Below, one piece after another: positions 34,259 to 45,055 of a DNA stretch of 64,000 nt. How positions within the stretch are numbered: position 1 is the stretch's first letter; each line of letters starts with the position of its first letter. Both the position numbers and the translations under genes were made by a program. Where the stretch lies: contig NW_006768780.1 of the NCBI RefSeq assembly GCF_000204055.1, positions 284,286 through 348,285 on the forward strand, written 5' to 3'. The notes under the pieces were generated by a model. That model did no database searches, was not told the origin of the DNA, and worked only from the letters and a program-made list of their open reading frames with translations. The stretch comes from Melampsora larici-populina 98AG31 (taxonomy: Eukaryota > Basidiomycota > Pucciniomycetes > Pucciniales > Melampsoraceae).

Positions 34259-34474
34259 TGGTTTTCATTTATTAGGATTAAATCCAATTTTTATTTCATA
34301 TTACTTTATCAAATTACAATTATATGTTGTTGCTTTACATTAGTATAAGAATTGTATGTACAAAATGTCCTACTGGTTAAATACTTGATCCAAATGAAAT
34401 ATGAGATGTTAAAGTTTTTGTTTAAAAATAAAGGATACTTTCTATACTATTTGATGAGCTCTGAGTTTGAGTTT

Positions 34475-35787
34475 TTAGCCTCGATAGCGAGGATGAGCAA
34501 TGTAAGCCTGCCACATGTCCATAGCAATTTGATCTCGAGCATCAGCAGCCTGTGTTCGAAGATGAGTTGAAGCCACCTGATAGACAGCCGCTGGTTCATT
34601 CTGCCAGCCTTCATCTTCATCGCCATCATTACCCTCCATGAAGGCATCCCCGCCACCTTTCCTAACAATTATGTTGTGTAAAGTACACATTGCTATCACT
34701 AATCTTGCTTGAAACTCAATTGTGAACGAGTGCATACTCGTGAGCATTTCGAATCTTTTTTTAATGACCCCAAATATTCTTTCGATTGCGTTTCGAAGAC
34801 TGGAGTGACGTAGATTAAAAAGTTCTTTATAATCTTTGGGCCCAGCATTACCTTGGGCCCATTCCTTCAGATGATATCGAGTTCCACAATAGGGAGCTAA
34901 GAATCCTGGCTCATTGGCATAGCCTGCGTCGACAAGATAGAATTTGTCTTTAAAGGCATGAATATCAGCATTGGTACAAAAACAAAATGAGTGAGAGATT
35001 ACATACTCGGTGGAACTACAAATCTCCCTTGCTGCCGAGCTACCTCCAGTACTTTGGCATCACAAGCGGATCCTTTGAAACCGGCGAGGACAAAGGAGAA
35101 CATTAGGTTGAATGAGCAACCTGCTAATACATTCTGGCTTATGTAGCCTTTTCGATTACGCCACAGGTCTTGATCGGAAGTTTTAACGACAGCCTGTATG
35201 TGAGTGCCATCGATGGCACCGATACAATCCTTAAAAAAAGGATACCTCTTTGAATCATTGAGGATTTCGGGTGGGCATGGTGTTTGGGGACCAGGTTGTT
35301 TGATGAACTGGTCTGAGACCTTCTCTAGTGCTTCCGTTACTTTGTGAAAGTAGCGGCTGATGGTTTCTTTCGAATGCTGGAATCTTTCAGCGGCCATTCG
35401 ATTCGAAGCGTGGTTTCCGATGATGTAAAGAAACATCATCACTTGCTCTCGAGTATCGATGTGTTTCGAAGGCATGAGATACACATCCAGAATGTCCATC
35501 AACGAGAGGAAGGTTGTCTTGTCCATGCGACAGACTTCTTGAAATCTGACCGGACTACCCTCAAACACTTCTCTAGCATACTCATTACCTCTGAGTCGAG
35601 AGGTACGGCAGGGGATGTTGGGAGCTAGTGCTGCGGTGAGAACTTCTCGAGCAGCGATGATATTATGTTCTAATTCGGCTCGGAGAGCATCTTCTCTTTC
35701 GGTTGATCCAAAAAGGTCGTCAGTTCGAATGCTCAGCATCGAATCCAGACTGTCGATAGACGCTGTTGGAGAGAGGTAATCTGACAT
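34475..35787 (-). CDS. Harbinger DDE transposase (HARBI1-like)
   Basis: Two exons (35787-35007 and 34947-34475) joined by a 59-bp intron give 417 aa. The catalytic triad is visible: D193 in IGAIDGTHI, D267 in KFYLVDAGYAN and E316 in LRNAIERIFGVIKKRF. A helix-turn-helix-like region precedes it (residues about 115-160, ASNRMAAERFQHSKETISRYF). Length and motif order are normal for the DDE_Tnp_4 family. It excises and reinserts the element with TAA duplications. The gene converges on the Myb-like gene, with a 216-bp gap between stop codons. Confidence 0.92.
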
Positions 35788-35990
35788 GGATGATGGCGAT
35801 GTACAGCTGTATGTACAAAGTTTGGATGATTTGGGTTTGATTTTACCAAACGCTATACAGCTGTAAACGTTACAATAATCTTGTACTACATTTCAAAATG
35901 GTTTTCAGCCATTACTGTAATTTTAGGGCAATAATGTATTACAGTTTTACGGTAGTGTACGATAATCCGTGGCTACCAAACGGGCCCTAA

Positions 35991-36511
35991 AGTATTACCC
36001 ACCAACTTCAGGTTTGGCAAGCAAATCTCGCGCTGTTTTTCCCTTAGCTCAATAAGATGTCTTTTTTGAAGATTGTTTGATCAAAATGTCTTTGTTGATC
36101 CTTCACTTATCAGTGGTTCCAGTGGATGGCGTAGTAAATCAAATCCCAAAATTATTAACAGTTTTTCTTTGCAAACGTTTGGTCATAAATAACACAACAG
36201 TTTTCCCTTCACTCAAAGATCAGGGTATCGTAAAAAACAAATACATGATGATAAGGGTAATACATAGTATGAGCCAAGATCGAGTGATCTGGAAACCTGA
36301 AGGATTTTAAAAAGCGTACTGGCTGTGCCGAAGCATATGAGAAACTATAATTTGGTTTGTGGGTTATACCTACCCCTTTTGACGGTTTTAAAGATATTGC
36401 GTGCAAGCGAGCCTAATTAGTTTACAAACAACATACGGCAGAAAGATCAGTTAGGTTTTAATATCTCCGGCTCAATAAATATGTTCTGATCAACTCAAAT
36501 GAATAGCTTAC
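35991..36511. other. Spacer between the transposon and the membrane-protein gene; no gene
   Basis: An AT-rich 0.5-kb region downstream (3') of the seven-helix protein gene. Short ORFs here show no features. The same sequence recurs at 41394-41914. Confidence 0.45.
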
Positions 36512-37478
36512 CTAATGAAGACCACCAACGATATCGATCGTAAACCCATCTTGATCAGCTCGCCAAGTACTACAGTCTCCAGAAAAGTCATCTAAAACTG
36601 GTGATGATCGTGTCAATACTTGTAGGTTGTTAGTGATAGGTTGACCAGTTCTTAGGCTTAGACTTGCGGTGGTGACGACTAGAATTCCTCGAATGTCTGC
36701 CACTGAAGCCTGAAGATGGTTCGATCATATAACAGACATTCAGAATTCAAAATGACTTTAGTCTAGCTGATGTTTTCCTGTCAACGATTAAAGCTGTACT
36801 AACGAGATTTCCATCTTCTGCTCGACTTTCTAGGTCTCGCTCTTCGCTTTCAGCACGAGCCGCGTCAAGAAGATCGGAAAGGAATGTAGCTTTTTTGACT
36901 TCGGTGTCTACAACACGTTTTGGCCGGGAGTTTAACATACATAACTATATTGTGAGGACACAATCGGATTATCGATTAGCTGGTGGAATGTTATTGACAA
37001 TCTTTGAAAAACACTCACGAGCGAAGACGAGTATAGTCTTACGAGACAAAGGCTTGCTGGAACATGTGATTCTTCACTACGATTGTTAATTTTGATCAGA
37101 CGATCACATATGAGCCAAGGCAAAGTATAATCACAGACGTACTATGCTAACAAGAATAAAATTAGGTCCATGAGACAGAAAGCTGCAGTTAGGGAATTGT
37201 TTCCAATTGTCAAAGCAATTAATTTCCTAAAGCTACGGCAAAGCAGAATAGTTAAAGACTTTATTAACAACAAGTCTGGCCAGCAGTTGGTTTATAACTA
37301 GCTTTTCTTACCTGCTTTCCTTTTTGTTGATGGTATCTTGCTGTTGTAACTGTAACCATACCATAGTAGTCATAATGAACACATCTGTCATCGCTGCTCC
37401 TCCAAGCCAACAAGAGGCGCTGATCTGCGAAATCCGAAGACTTGCATCGGAGGTTTTTGTGGTACAATAGCACATAAA
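36512..37478 (-). pseudogene. Truncated duplicate of the seven-helix membrane-protein gene (last five exons)
   Basis: Exons 7-11 of the gene at 41915-43777 are present here with identical sequence (37478-37312, 37232-37143, 37076-37019, 36944-36804, 36709-36512). The copy ends at the N gap, 6 nt beyond the start of exon 7. I interpret it as the overlapping end of one contig rather than a real gene fragment. Confidence 0.85.
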
Positions 37479-37484
37479 CTATAG

Positions 37485-37584
37485 NNNNNNNNNNNNNNNN
37501 NNNNNNNNNNNNNNNNNNNNNNNNNNNNNNNNNNNNNNNNNNNNNNNNNNNNNNNNNNNNNNNNNNNNNNNNNNNNNNNNNNNN
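37485..37584. other. Assembly gap of exactly 100 N
   Basis: One hundred N lie between the two copies of the duplicated segment. A round 100 is the usual placeholder for a scaffold gap of unknown size. Confidence 0.98.
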
Positions 37585-38062
37585 CCGCTGTATTTCTACA
37601 AACGCTGTAAATAATCGGTTTTCAAATTTGGCCGTTTGGTAGCCCAAATTTCAAGATTATCGTAATGTATTAATTGAACGATAATCTCAAAATACTATGG
37701 TAATTTCATAATGCCCGTTTTCGGCATTATTTAATCCATAATCTGATTTCATTCCGTACGTGAGAAGGGAACTTGTCGAAAATTCACCCTTCTCTGTACC
37801 TCACTCTACCCTTCACCCCGTTTTCCCTTCGACTCCAACTCACCTCATTTCCTTTTTTTTGATCACCTTCTTCTTTTTTTGGTCTTCGTTTGACTTCCTC
37901 CAAATCCCATTCGACTCAATTCTTTTTTTATTCAACTTTCTTCTTCGTTCGACTTCCTTTCAAACTTTTCCAAATCCAATCAACTCGATTCTTCTTAATT
38001 CTTCTTACTTCTTCTTACTTCTTCGATTGACTTCCTCATTCCACTCGAACCGAATCAACAAC

Positions 38063-39661
38063 ATGCCAAAAGCTAAACCCGACAAAGTCGACGAAGCTGA
38101 TGACGAAGCCAACGAATCTCCCAATTGGACTCACGCAAAGAGCCGAGCCTTGATCAACTCCCTCATCCTTCAAAAACTTGCTGGAAAGAAAGCCGCTACT
38201 GGATTCAAAAAGGAAGCTTGGACTGCGGTAGTCAAAGAATTCAATGATACCTTCAAGTGTAAACTCAAGAAACCACAGCTCAAGAACCATCTTCAAACGG
38301 TCAGTTTCTCATTTAATCAATTTCTTTCTCTTAAAACTATGCTGACCGATCATCAACCTTGTAATACTTAGGTTAAGTCCCAATACGCCATAGTCCATGC
38401 GTTGAGAGGAGCTTCAGGCGCTGGTTGGAACGAGGAAACTCAGATGGTAACTGCTCAGCCAGGGTTTTGGCCCGATTATTGCAGTGTAAGTTCTTACATG
38501 CTCAATGGTCAATATATATTCATACTGACTGCTGACAACTTTCAAAATCTGTAGAAACATAAAGGTGCTTCTGCCTATGAGAAGAAGCCCTTCCCGCTCT
38601 ACGACCTCATGAACGAACTCTTCGGTGATGTCAACGCCACCGCCAATGGGATTATAGGAACTCAAACTGCGAATAGACCAATCACTAACCAAGCTATCAG
38701 TCCACCTGATGATGAGCTACCTTCTGACGATCCACCTGAAATCGATCTCATGGCTGAAAAGGAACCGGTTGCTAAGCCACCTGCCGTCGATCCCAAACCT
38801 GTCAATAAGCCACCTGCCGTCGATCCCAAACCTGCTGGAAAGGAACCTGTCAAAAAGCGACCTGTTGAAACTCGGACCGAGCTATCTGATGATGATGACG
38901 ATGAAGCTTATCGTCTTCCTCCACCATTAAAGAGGCAGGGTAGGTTTTTTTAATATATTTGTATTGATCTTGTAACTAAGCTATGTCTTATTTACCTTTT
39001 GGATTTAGGCTTAGACGACACTCGCCATTACAGTGACCACTCGGGTGACACTTCAGATGAAAGTATCACTCAAACTGCGACTCCGGCGACTCCGAAACCT
39101 CGTGCTTACAACAAGAAGCCGGCTCCTCGAGTTAGACCAAACACCAAGGCCAAGCTTGCAAGTTCTTTGGACAATTCAGCTGAATTGCTCAAGAATCAAG
39201 CGGCTGAAGCCCTCGATCGCGATAGGGTACGATCAAAGGCTATCGCTGATCACGATGCTGCCAAGGAGTCGATGTTGATCACTGCTGCTCGATTGGATCG
39301 AGAATCTCAATCCTATCGATTCACCACCATCCCTTCTCAAGCGGAAGCGATGGAGATCTTCAACAAGGGCTGGAAGGACCACTTTTACAATAATCCCAAA
39401 GCTGCCACTGAAGCTATCCTTCTTTTCGAGCACGAGGACAAATGTCGAACATTCATCAATTCCGATGTCAAGTTGAGATGGAGCTGGCTCGCCCTGAGCC
39501 TTGGGTATGATGTTGTCAATGAAAAAGAAAAGGGAAAGGGAAAAGAGAAGAGAAAAGAAAAGGGAAATGAAGACGAACAAGAGGATGAAAATGATCAAGA
39601 GAATGAAAATGAAAATGATCAAGAGAATGAAAATGATCAAGAGAATGAAGGAAATGAATGA
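38063..39661 (+). CDS. Harbinger Myb/SANT-like protein, duplicate
   Basis: Exons 38063-38299, 38372-38485, 38555-38939 and 39009-39661, with the same 462-aa product as the gene at 32660-34258. Annotated separately only because it is present in the sequence as given. Confidence 0.8.
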
Positions 39662-39877
39662 TGGTTTTCATTTATTAGGATTAAATCCAATTTTTATTTC
39701 ATATTACTTTATCAAATTACAATTATATGTTGTTGCTTTACATTAGTATAAGAATTGTATGTACAAAATGTCCTACTGGTTAAATACTTGATCCAAATGA
39801 AATATGAGATGTTAAAGTTTTTGTTTAAAAATAAAGGATACTTTCTATACTATTTGATGAGCTCTGAGTTTGAGTTT

Positions 39878-41190
39878 TTAGCCTCGATAGCGAGGATGAG
39901 CAATGTAAGCCTGCCACATGTCCATAGCAATTTGATCTCGAGCATCAGCAGCCTGTGTTCGAAGATGAGTTGAAGCCACCTGATAGACAGCCGCTGGTTC
40001 ATTCTGCCAGCCTTCATCTTCATCGCCATCATTACCCTCCATGAAGGCATCCCCGCCACCTTTCCTAACAATTATGTTGTGTAAAGTACACATTGCTATC
40101 ACTAATCTTGCTTGAAACTCAATTGTGAACGAGTGCATACTCGTGAGCATTTCGAATCTTTTTTTAATGACCCCAAATATTCTTTCGATTGCGTTTCGAA
40201 GACTGGAGTGACGTAGATTAAAAAGTTCTTTATAATCTTTGGGCCCAGCATTACCTTGGGCCCATTCCTTCAGATGATATCGAGTTCCACAATAGGGAGC
40301 TAAGAATCCTGGCTCATTGGCATAGCCTGCGTCGACAAGATAGAATTTGTCTTTAAAGGCATGAATATCAGCATTGGTACAAAAACAAAATGAGTGAGAG
40401 ATTACATACTCGGTGGAACTACAAATCTCCCTTGCTGCCGAGCTACCTCCAGTACTTTGGCATCACAAGCGGATCCTTTGAAACCGGCGAGGACAAAGGA
40501 GAACATTAGGTTGAATGAGCAACCTGCTAATACATTCTGGCTTATGTAGCCTTTTCGATTACGCCACAGGTCTTGATCGGAAGTTTTAACGACAGCCTGT
40601 ATGTGAGTGCCATCGATGGCACCGATACAATCCTTAAAAAAAGGATACCTCTTTGAATCATTGAGGATTTCGGGTGGGCATGGTGTTTGGGGACCAGGTT
40701 GTTTGATGAACTGGTCTGAGACCTTCTCTAGTGCTTCCGTTACTTTGTGAAAGTAGCGGCTGATGGTTTCTTTCGAATGCTGGAATCTTTCAGCGGCCAT
40801 TCGATTCGAAGCGTGGTTTCCGATGATGTAAAGAAACATCATCACTTGCTCTCGAGTATCGATGTGTTTCGAAGGCATGAGATACACATCCAGAATGTCC
40901 ATCAACGAGAGGAAGGTTGTCTTGTCCATGCGACAGACTTCTTGAAATCTGACCGGACTACCCTCAAACACTTCTCTAGCATACTCATTACCTCTGAGTC
41001 GAGAGGTACGGCAGGGGATGTTGGGAGCTAGTGCTGCGGTGAGAACTTCTCGAGCAGCGATGATATTATGTTCTAATTCGGCTCGGAGAGCATCTTCTCT
41101 TTCGGTTGATCCAAAAAGGTCGTCAGTTCGAATGCTCAGCATCGAATCCAGACTGTCGATAGACGCTGTTGGAGAGAGGTAATCTGACAT
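39878..41190 (-). CDS. Harbinger DDE transposase, duplicate
   Basis: Exons 41190-40410 and 40350-39878, with the same 417-aa product as the gene at 34475-35787, including D193, D267 and E316. Probably the same locus counted twice. Confidence 0.85.
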
Positions 41191-41914
41191 GGATGATGGC
41201 GATGTACAGCTGTATGTACAAAGTTTGGATGATTTGGGTTTGATTTTACCAAACGCTATACAGCTGTAAACGTTACAATAATCTTGTACTACATTTCAAA
41301 ATGGTTTTCAGCCATTACTGTAATTTTAGGGCAATAATGTATTACAGTTTTACGGTAGTGTACGATAATCCGTGGCTACCAAACGGGCCCTAAAGTATTA
41401 CCCACCAACTTCAGGTTTGGCAAGCAAATCTCGCGCTGTTTTTCCCTTAGCTCAATAAGATGTCTTTTTTGAAGATTGTTTGATCAAAATGTCTTTGTTG
41501 ATCCTTCACTTATCAGTGGTTCCAGTGGATGGCGTAGTAAATCAAATCCCAAAATTATTAACAGTTTTTCTTTGCAAACGTTTGGTCATAAATAACACAA
41601 CAGTTTTCCCTTCACTCAAAGATCAGGGTATCGTAAAAAACAAATACATGATGATAAGGGTAATACATAGTATGAGCCAAGATCGAGTGATCTGGAAACC
41701 TGAAGGATTTTAAAAAGCGTACTGGCTGTGCCGAAGCATATGAGAAACTATAATTTGGTTTGTGGGTTATACCTACCCCTTTTGACGGTTTTAAAGATAT
41801 TGCGTGCAAGCGAGCCTAATTAGTTTACAAACAACATACGGCAGAAAGATCAGTTAGGTTTTAATATCTCCGGCTCAATAAATATGTTCTGATCAACTCA
41901 AATGAATAGCTTAC

Positions 41915-43777
41915 CTAATGAAGACCACCAACGATATCGATCGTAAACCCATCTTGATCAGCTCGCCAAGTACTACAGTCTCCAGAAAAGTCATCTAAAA
42001 CTGGTGATGATCGTGTCAATACTTGTAGGTTGTTAGTGATAGGTTGACCAGTTCTTAGGCTTAGACTTGCGGTGGTGACGACTAGAATTCCTCGAATGTC
42101 TGCCACTGAAGCCTGAAGATGGTTCGATCATATAACAGACATTCAGAATTCAAAATGACTTTAGTCTAGCTGATGTTTTCCTGTCAACGATTAAAGCTGT
42201 ACTAACGAGATTTCCATCTTCTGCTCGACTTTCTAGGTCTCGCTCTTCGCTTTCAGCACGAGCCGCGTCAAGAAGATCGGAAAGGAATGTAGCTTTTTTG
42301 ACTTCGGTGTCTACAACACGTTTTGGCCGGGAGTTTAACATACATAACTATATTGTGAGGACACAATCGGATTATCGATTAGCTGGTGGAATGTTATTGA
42401 CAATCTTTGAAAAACACTCACGAGCGAAGACGAGTATAGTCTTACGAGACAAAGGCTTGCTGGAACATGTGATTCTTCACTACGATTGTTAATTTTGATC
42501 AGACGATCACATATGAGCCAAGGCAAAGTATAATCACAGACGTACTATGCTAACAAGAATAAAATTAGGTCCATGAGACAGAAAGCTGCAGTTAGGGAAT
42601 TGTTTCCAATTGTCAAAGCAATTAATTTCCTAAAGCTACGGCAAAGCAGAATAGTTAAAGACTTTATTAACAACAAGTCTGGCCAGCAGTTGGTTTATAA
42701 CTAGCTTTTCTTACCTGCTTTCCTTTTTGTTGATGGTATCTTGCTGTTGTAACTGTAACCATACCATAGTAGTCATAATGAACACATCTGTCATCGCTGC
42801 TCCTCCAAGCCAACAAGAGGCGCTGATCTGCGAAATCCGAAGACTTGCATCGGAGGTTTTTGTGGTACAATAGCACATAAACTATAGTATACAAAGAGAT
42901 AGATTTCAATACCTTTGCGCATCAGAGGAAAAGTAGCGGCATGGGCTACGAGGAATACTGACAATGGACCCTGCCATTTGAAATAATGACCCAAAGCCGA
43001 CCAGGATGGGTGTCGATCGATTACCACCTCTCAACAGGTAGAGTCTAAAGCGTCATTGATTCATGAAGCATCAGTTGACTGAGACCGAGCTGACGCATGA
43101 AGAGGAAAGGCCTACCTATGAGCGTGAAAGAGTTGTGTGATGCTAGAATTATGAAGGACGAAAGGAAGCTCTGATGAGTTTTATTCCTCGTATCACAAGA
43201 GAAAGTCGTGTGGTTGAGACGAGATACCACTCACCAAGCTGAAATACTGCAAGTTAAGATGTAAAATGGGCCAAGCCAGGGTGAAACTATCCAACTTGGA
43301 GTTTTATCGTGGTCTGAAAAACTCATATACGAGCTATAGTGCATCCAGCCATCAAGCGCACGCTGAATCAGTTGAGGTTATCAAGAGATTTGCATCATGT
43401 TGACTCACCTTGTCACTTGGCATACCAACATATGGACGACATTGAGTATCACTAAGAAGGACACCAAACATTTCAGAGACTTTCGATCGTCGCTGAATCT
43501 CACAAAGTAAGTCTGTTGTCATACAAAACAACAATCAGGTAAGGCATCTCTCTCAAGTGAAAAAGATCAAAAAGGTGTAGGCAGGATTAGTTGACAATGT
43601 GCTCACATGAGATTGCTGCAATACGATGCCCAATAGAAATCCCTATATATATCATGGCAATCCGAGATTAAACATCAAAACATCTTCATGAATGACGCAA
43701 CGGAACAAGAAACATACGCTAGTAATAGATCCGATTGAAAATGCAGCCGTCAATTTTGTTGAAGCTGAAGGAAGCAT
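41915..43777 (-). CDS. Seven-helix membrane protein of the basidiomycete DUF6534-like type
   Basis: Eleven exons: 43777-43718, 43642-43607, 43512-43409, 43333-43235, 43142-43116, 43044-42963, 42881-42715, 42635-42546, 42479-42422, 42347-42207 and 42112-41915. They give 353 aa in phase. Hydrophobic segments recur about seven times (near SIGSITSGFLLGIVL, VSFLVILNVVHML, PWLGPFYILTCSIS, ILVGFGSLFQMAGS, WLGGAAMTDVFIM, LTAAFCLMDLILFLLA and a last one before LYSSSLLCMLNSR). The pattern with FVRFSDDRKSLK near the start, CITQLFHAHRLYLL in the middle and the final S-x-L-x-x-L-N-S-R is that of fungal serpentine proteins annotated as DUF6534. Their function is unknown. Exons 2 and 5 are only 36 and 27 nt. 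An apparent in-frame TAG after exon 8 is removed by a GTACGT donor. Confidence 0.78.
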
Positions 43778-43946
43778 AACTTAAGAAGCGAGGCTGAGTG
43801 TCTCTTTGGTACAAAAATCAAGTCGGACTAACGATAAAGATAAACAAATATAATGAGCGGATCTTCAGGTTGAATCATATAGGATTCACCAAGTAGCTTT
43901 CAAGATTATATATATGGTCATGGCAAGCCCGAGGTCACGGTTCACT

Positions 43947-44206
43947 TGTCGATCACAGTTACTAATACCAGCATGTAGAAAGCTTTTCGCGGATTCAAAG
44001 TTGATAATTTTTCCTTTAAGGAAATCTCTTGTTTCGACATAGTGCGGTTCTAGACGCATTTACTCGATTTAATGTCGATCCTTCAAAATCCATAACCAAC
44101 ACTCACCTAGATAATGAAAATGTGTCGATCCTATAAGATCGACAAAGGTGATCTGAGCCCTCCGCAAGCCTTCAGTGCTCTCGGACACTCACATTTCATG
44201 TCGATC
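43947..44206. promoter_or_regulatory. Cluster of five TGTCGATC sites in a divergent promoter
   Basis: The 8-mer TGTCGATC occurs at 43947-43954, 44073-44080, 44123-44130 and 44199-44206 on the plus strand and at 44137-44144 on the minus strand. The third and the inverted copies form a perfect hairpin or dyad separated by CTATAA. All lie between the divergently transcribed membrane-protein gene (start 43777) and NUP188 (start 45056). By chance about 0.04 occurrences are expected in this 1.3 kb. Binding by a transcription factor is inference. Confidence 0.5.
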
Positions 44207-44963
44207 TTTTTCTTTTATAGTCAAAATTTCTCATTTTATCTCATCGTGCTTTGTTTCTGATGCTTTGTAAGCCAGTCCTGTAATAGCAAGATCGTCTACG
44301 CGATTACGATACTTGTTCAAATACTTGAACGTGAGCTTGGGATAAGTAATTGAAGGTATGATTTTTGGACCCCGCAAGCTTTATATGAATTAAAAGACCA
44401 TCATTGCGTAAAATTTAGTATTTGTACTCCAAAATATCAGTTAAGCTTATCAGGCTAGACTTGTGAATAAGATTTTCTTCGTATATCGATTAAAGAAATC
44501 GATCTGACGGTCGAGAAGAATTTGATGTAGCCTAAATTCCACCAGCCGAAAAGTCCAAGGACATGAGGAATTTCGCAAGAGGATTTCTATATATACTGAA
44601 AATCGGGTGCGTAAGGATGATCGAGAGATATAGATTGAGGATCCGTTTCGTGATACTTGGTAAGAGGAACTTCAGGCCCTTCTCGCTCTTGGGTGAGTTC
44701 TGTTCGTATGTGGCGTATGATCCTTGCAAATCAGAAAAGGAAAACACCATGATGTCTTTGGATTCATTCAAATGTGCATAAGCAAAAATGGCATCGTACA
44801 AAGAGGCACGTTGGACGCGTCATGAAGAGGCATGCCCGGACCCCGAGTATGTGCCGCGCCGCTCCCAGCTGCACCATACCATTTTTTGAATTTCACTTTT
44901 CTGATCGCGAGAATTGACTATCAAAACCACTTCACTTCTCATCGATCATCAAGCTCAATTCCT
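44207..44963. other. Remaining NUP188 upstream region; no gene
   Basis: No supported ORF. The minus-strand frame at 44532-44801 lacks motifs. A 5'-leader intron of NUP188 is likely at 44964-45023 (GTAAGT...TTCTCAG). Confidence 0.45.
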
Positions 44964-45055
44964 GTAAGTTTCTTGTTTACCTTTCTTTCTCTGAAGCTAA
45001 ACTGACACTTGTAACCTTCTCAGCCTTTCTAGTCAACACTTGGGCGATCGAAATC

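Larger units (their letters stand above)
32155..35987. mobile_element. Complete PIF/Harbinger DNA transposon (first copy)
   Basis: The 3,833-bp element has perfect 17-bp terminal inverted repeats (GGGCCCGTTTGGTAGCC) and is flanked by TAA on both sides (32152-32154 and 35988-35990), the standard Harbinger target duplication. A subterminal copy of the TIR core (CCGTTTGGTAGCCC) lies near 32229. It encodes the usual two proteins in convergent orientation: a Myb/SANT-like DNA-binding protein and a DDE transposase. Both reading frames and all DDE residues look intact, so this copy could be active or recently active. It lies between a tRNA gene and a membrane-protein gene. Confidence 0.95.
37585..41390. 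mobile_element. PIF/Harbinger transposon, second copy lacking its left terminus
   Basis: Same element as 32155-35987 but beginning about 26 bp inside the left end, at the N gap. The right TIR and the TAA at 41391-41393 are present. It is probably the same genomic element represented twice in the assembly. Confidence 0.9.
37585..42887. repeat. Near-identical repeat of 32181-37484 across the gap
   Basis: Every feature in 32181-37484 recurs with an offset of 5,403 bp. The only difference I can see is one A missing near the left end (GTAAATAATC versus GTAAAATAATC). The left edge begins abruptly inside the Harbinger terminal region, without its outer TIR or the TAA flank. The right edge continues smoothly into the rest of the membrane-protein gene. 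Confidence 0.95.

Noticed and set aside
42540..42550. Premature TAG in the seven-helix gene suggesting a pseudogene
   Set aside because: A GTACGT donor overlaps the TAG, and splicing to the acceptor before 42479 gives the expected continuation.
32181..42887. Real recent tandem duplication of the transposon region
   Set aside because: The 100-N gap, near-perfect identity and dovetail geometry favour an assembly overlap; kept as a finding to be tested.
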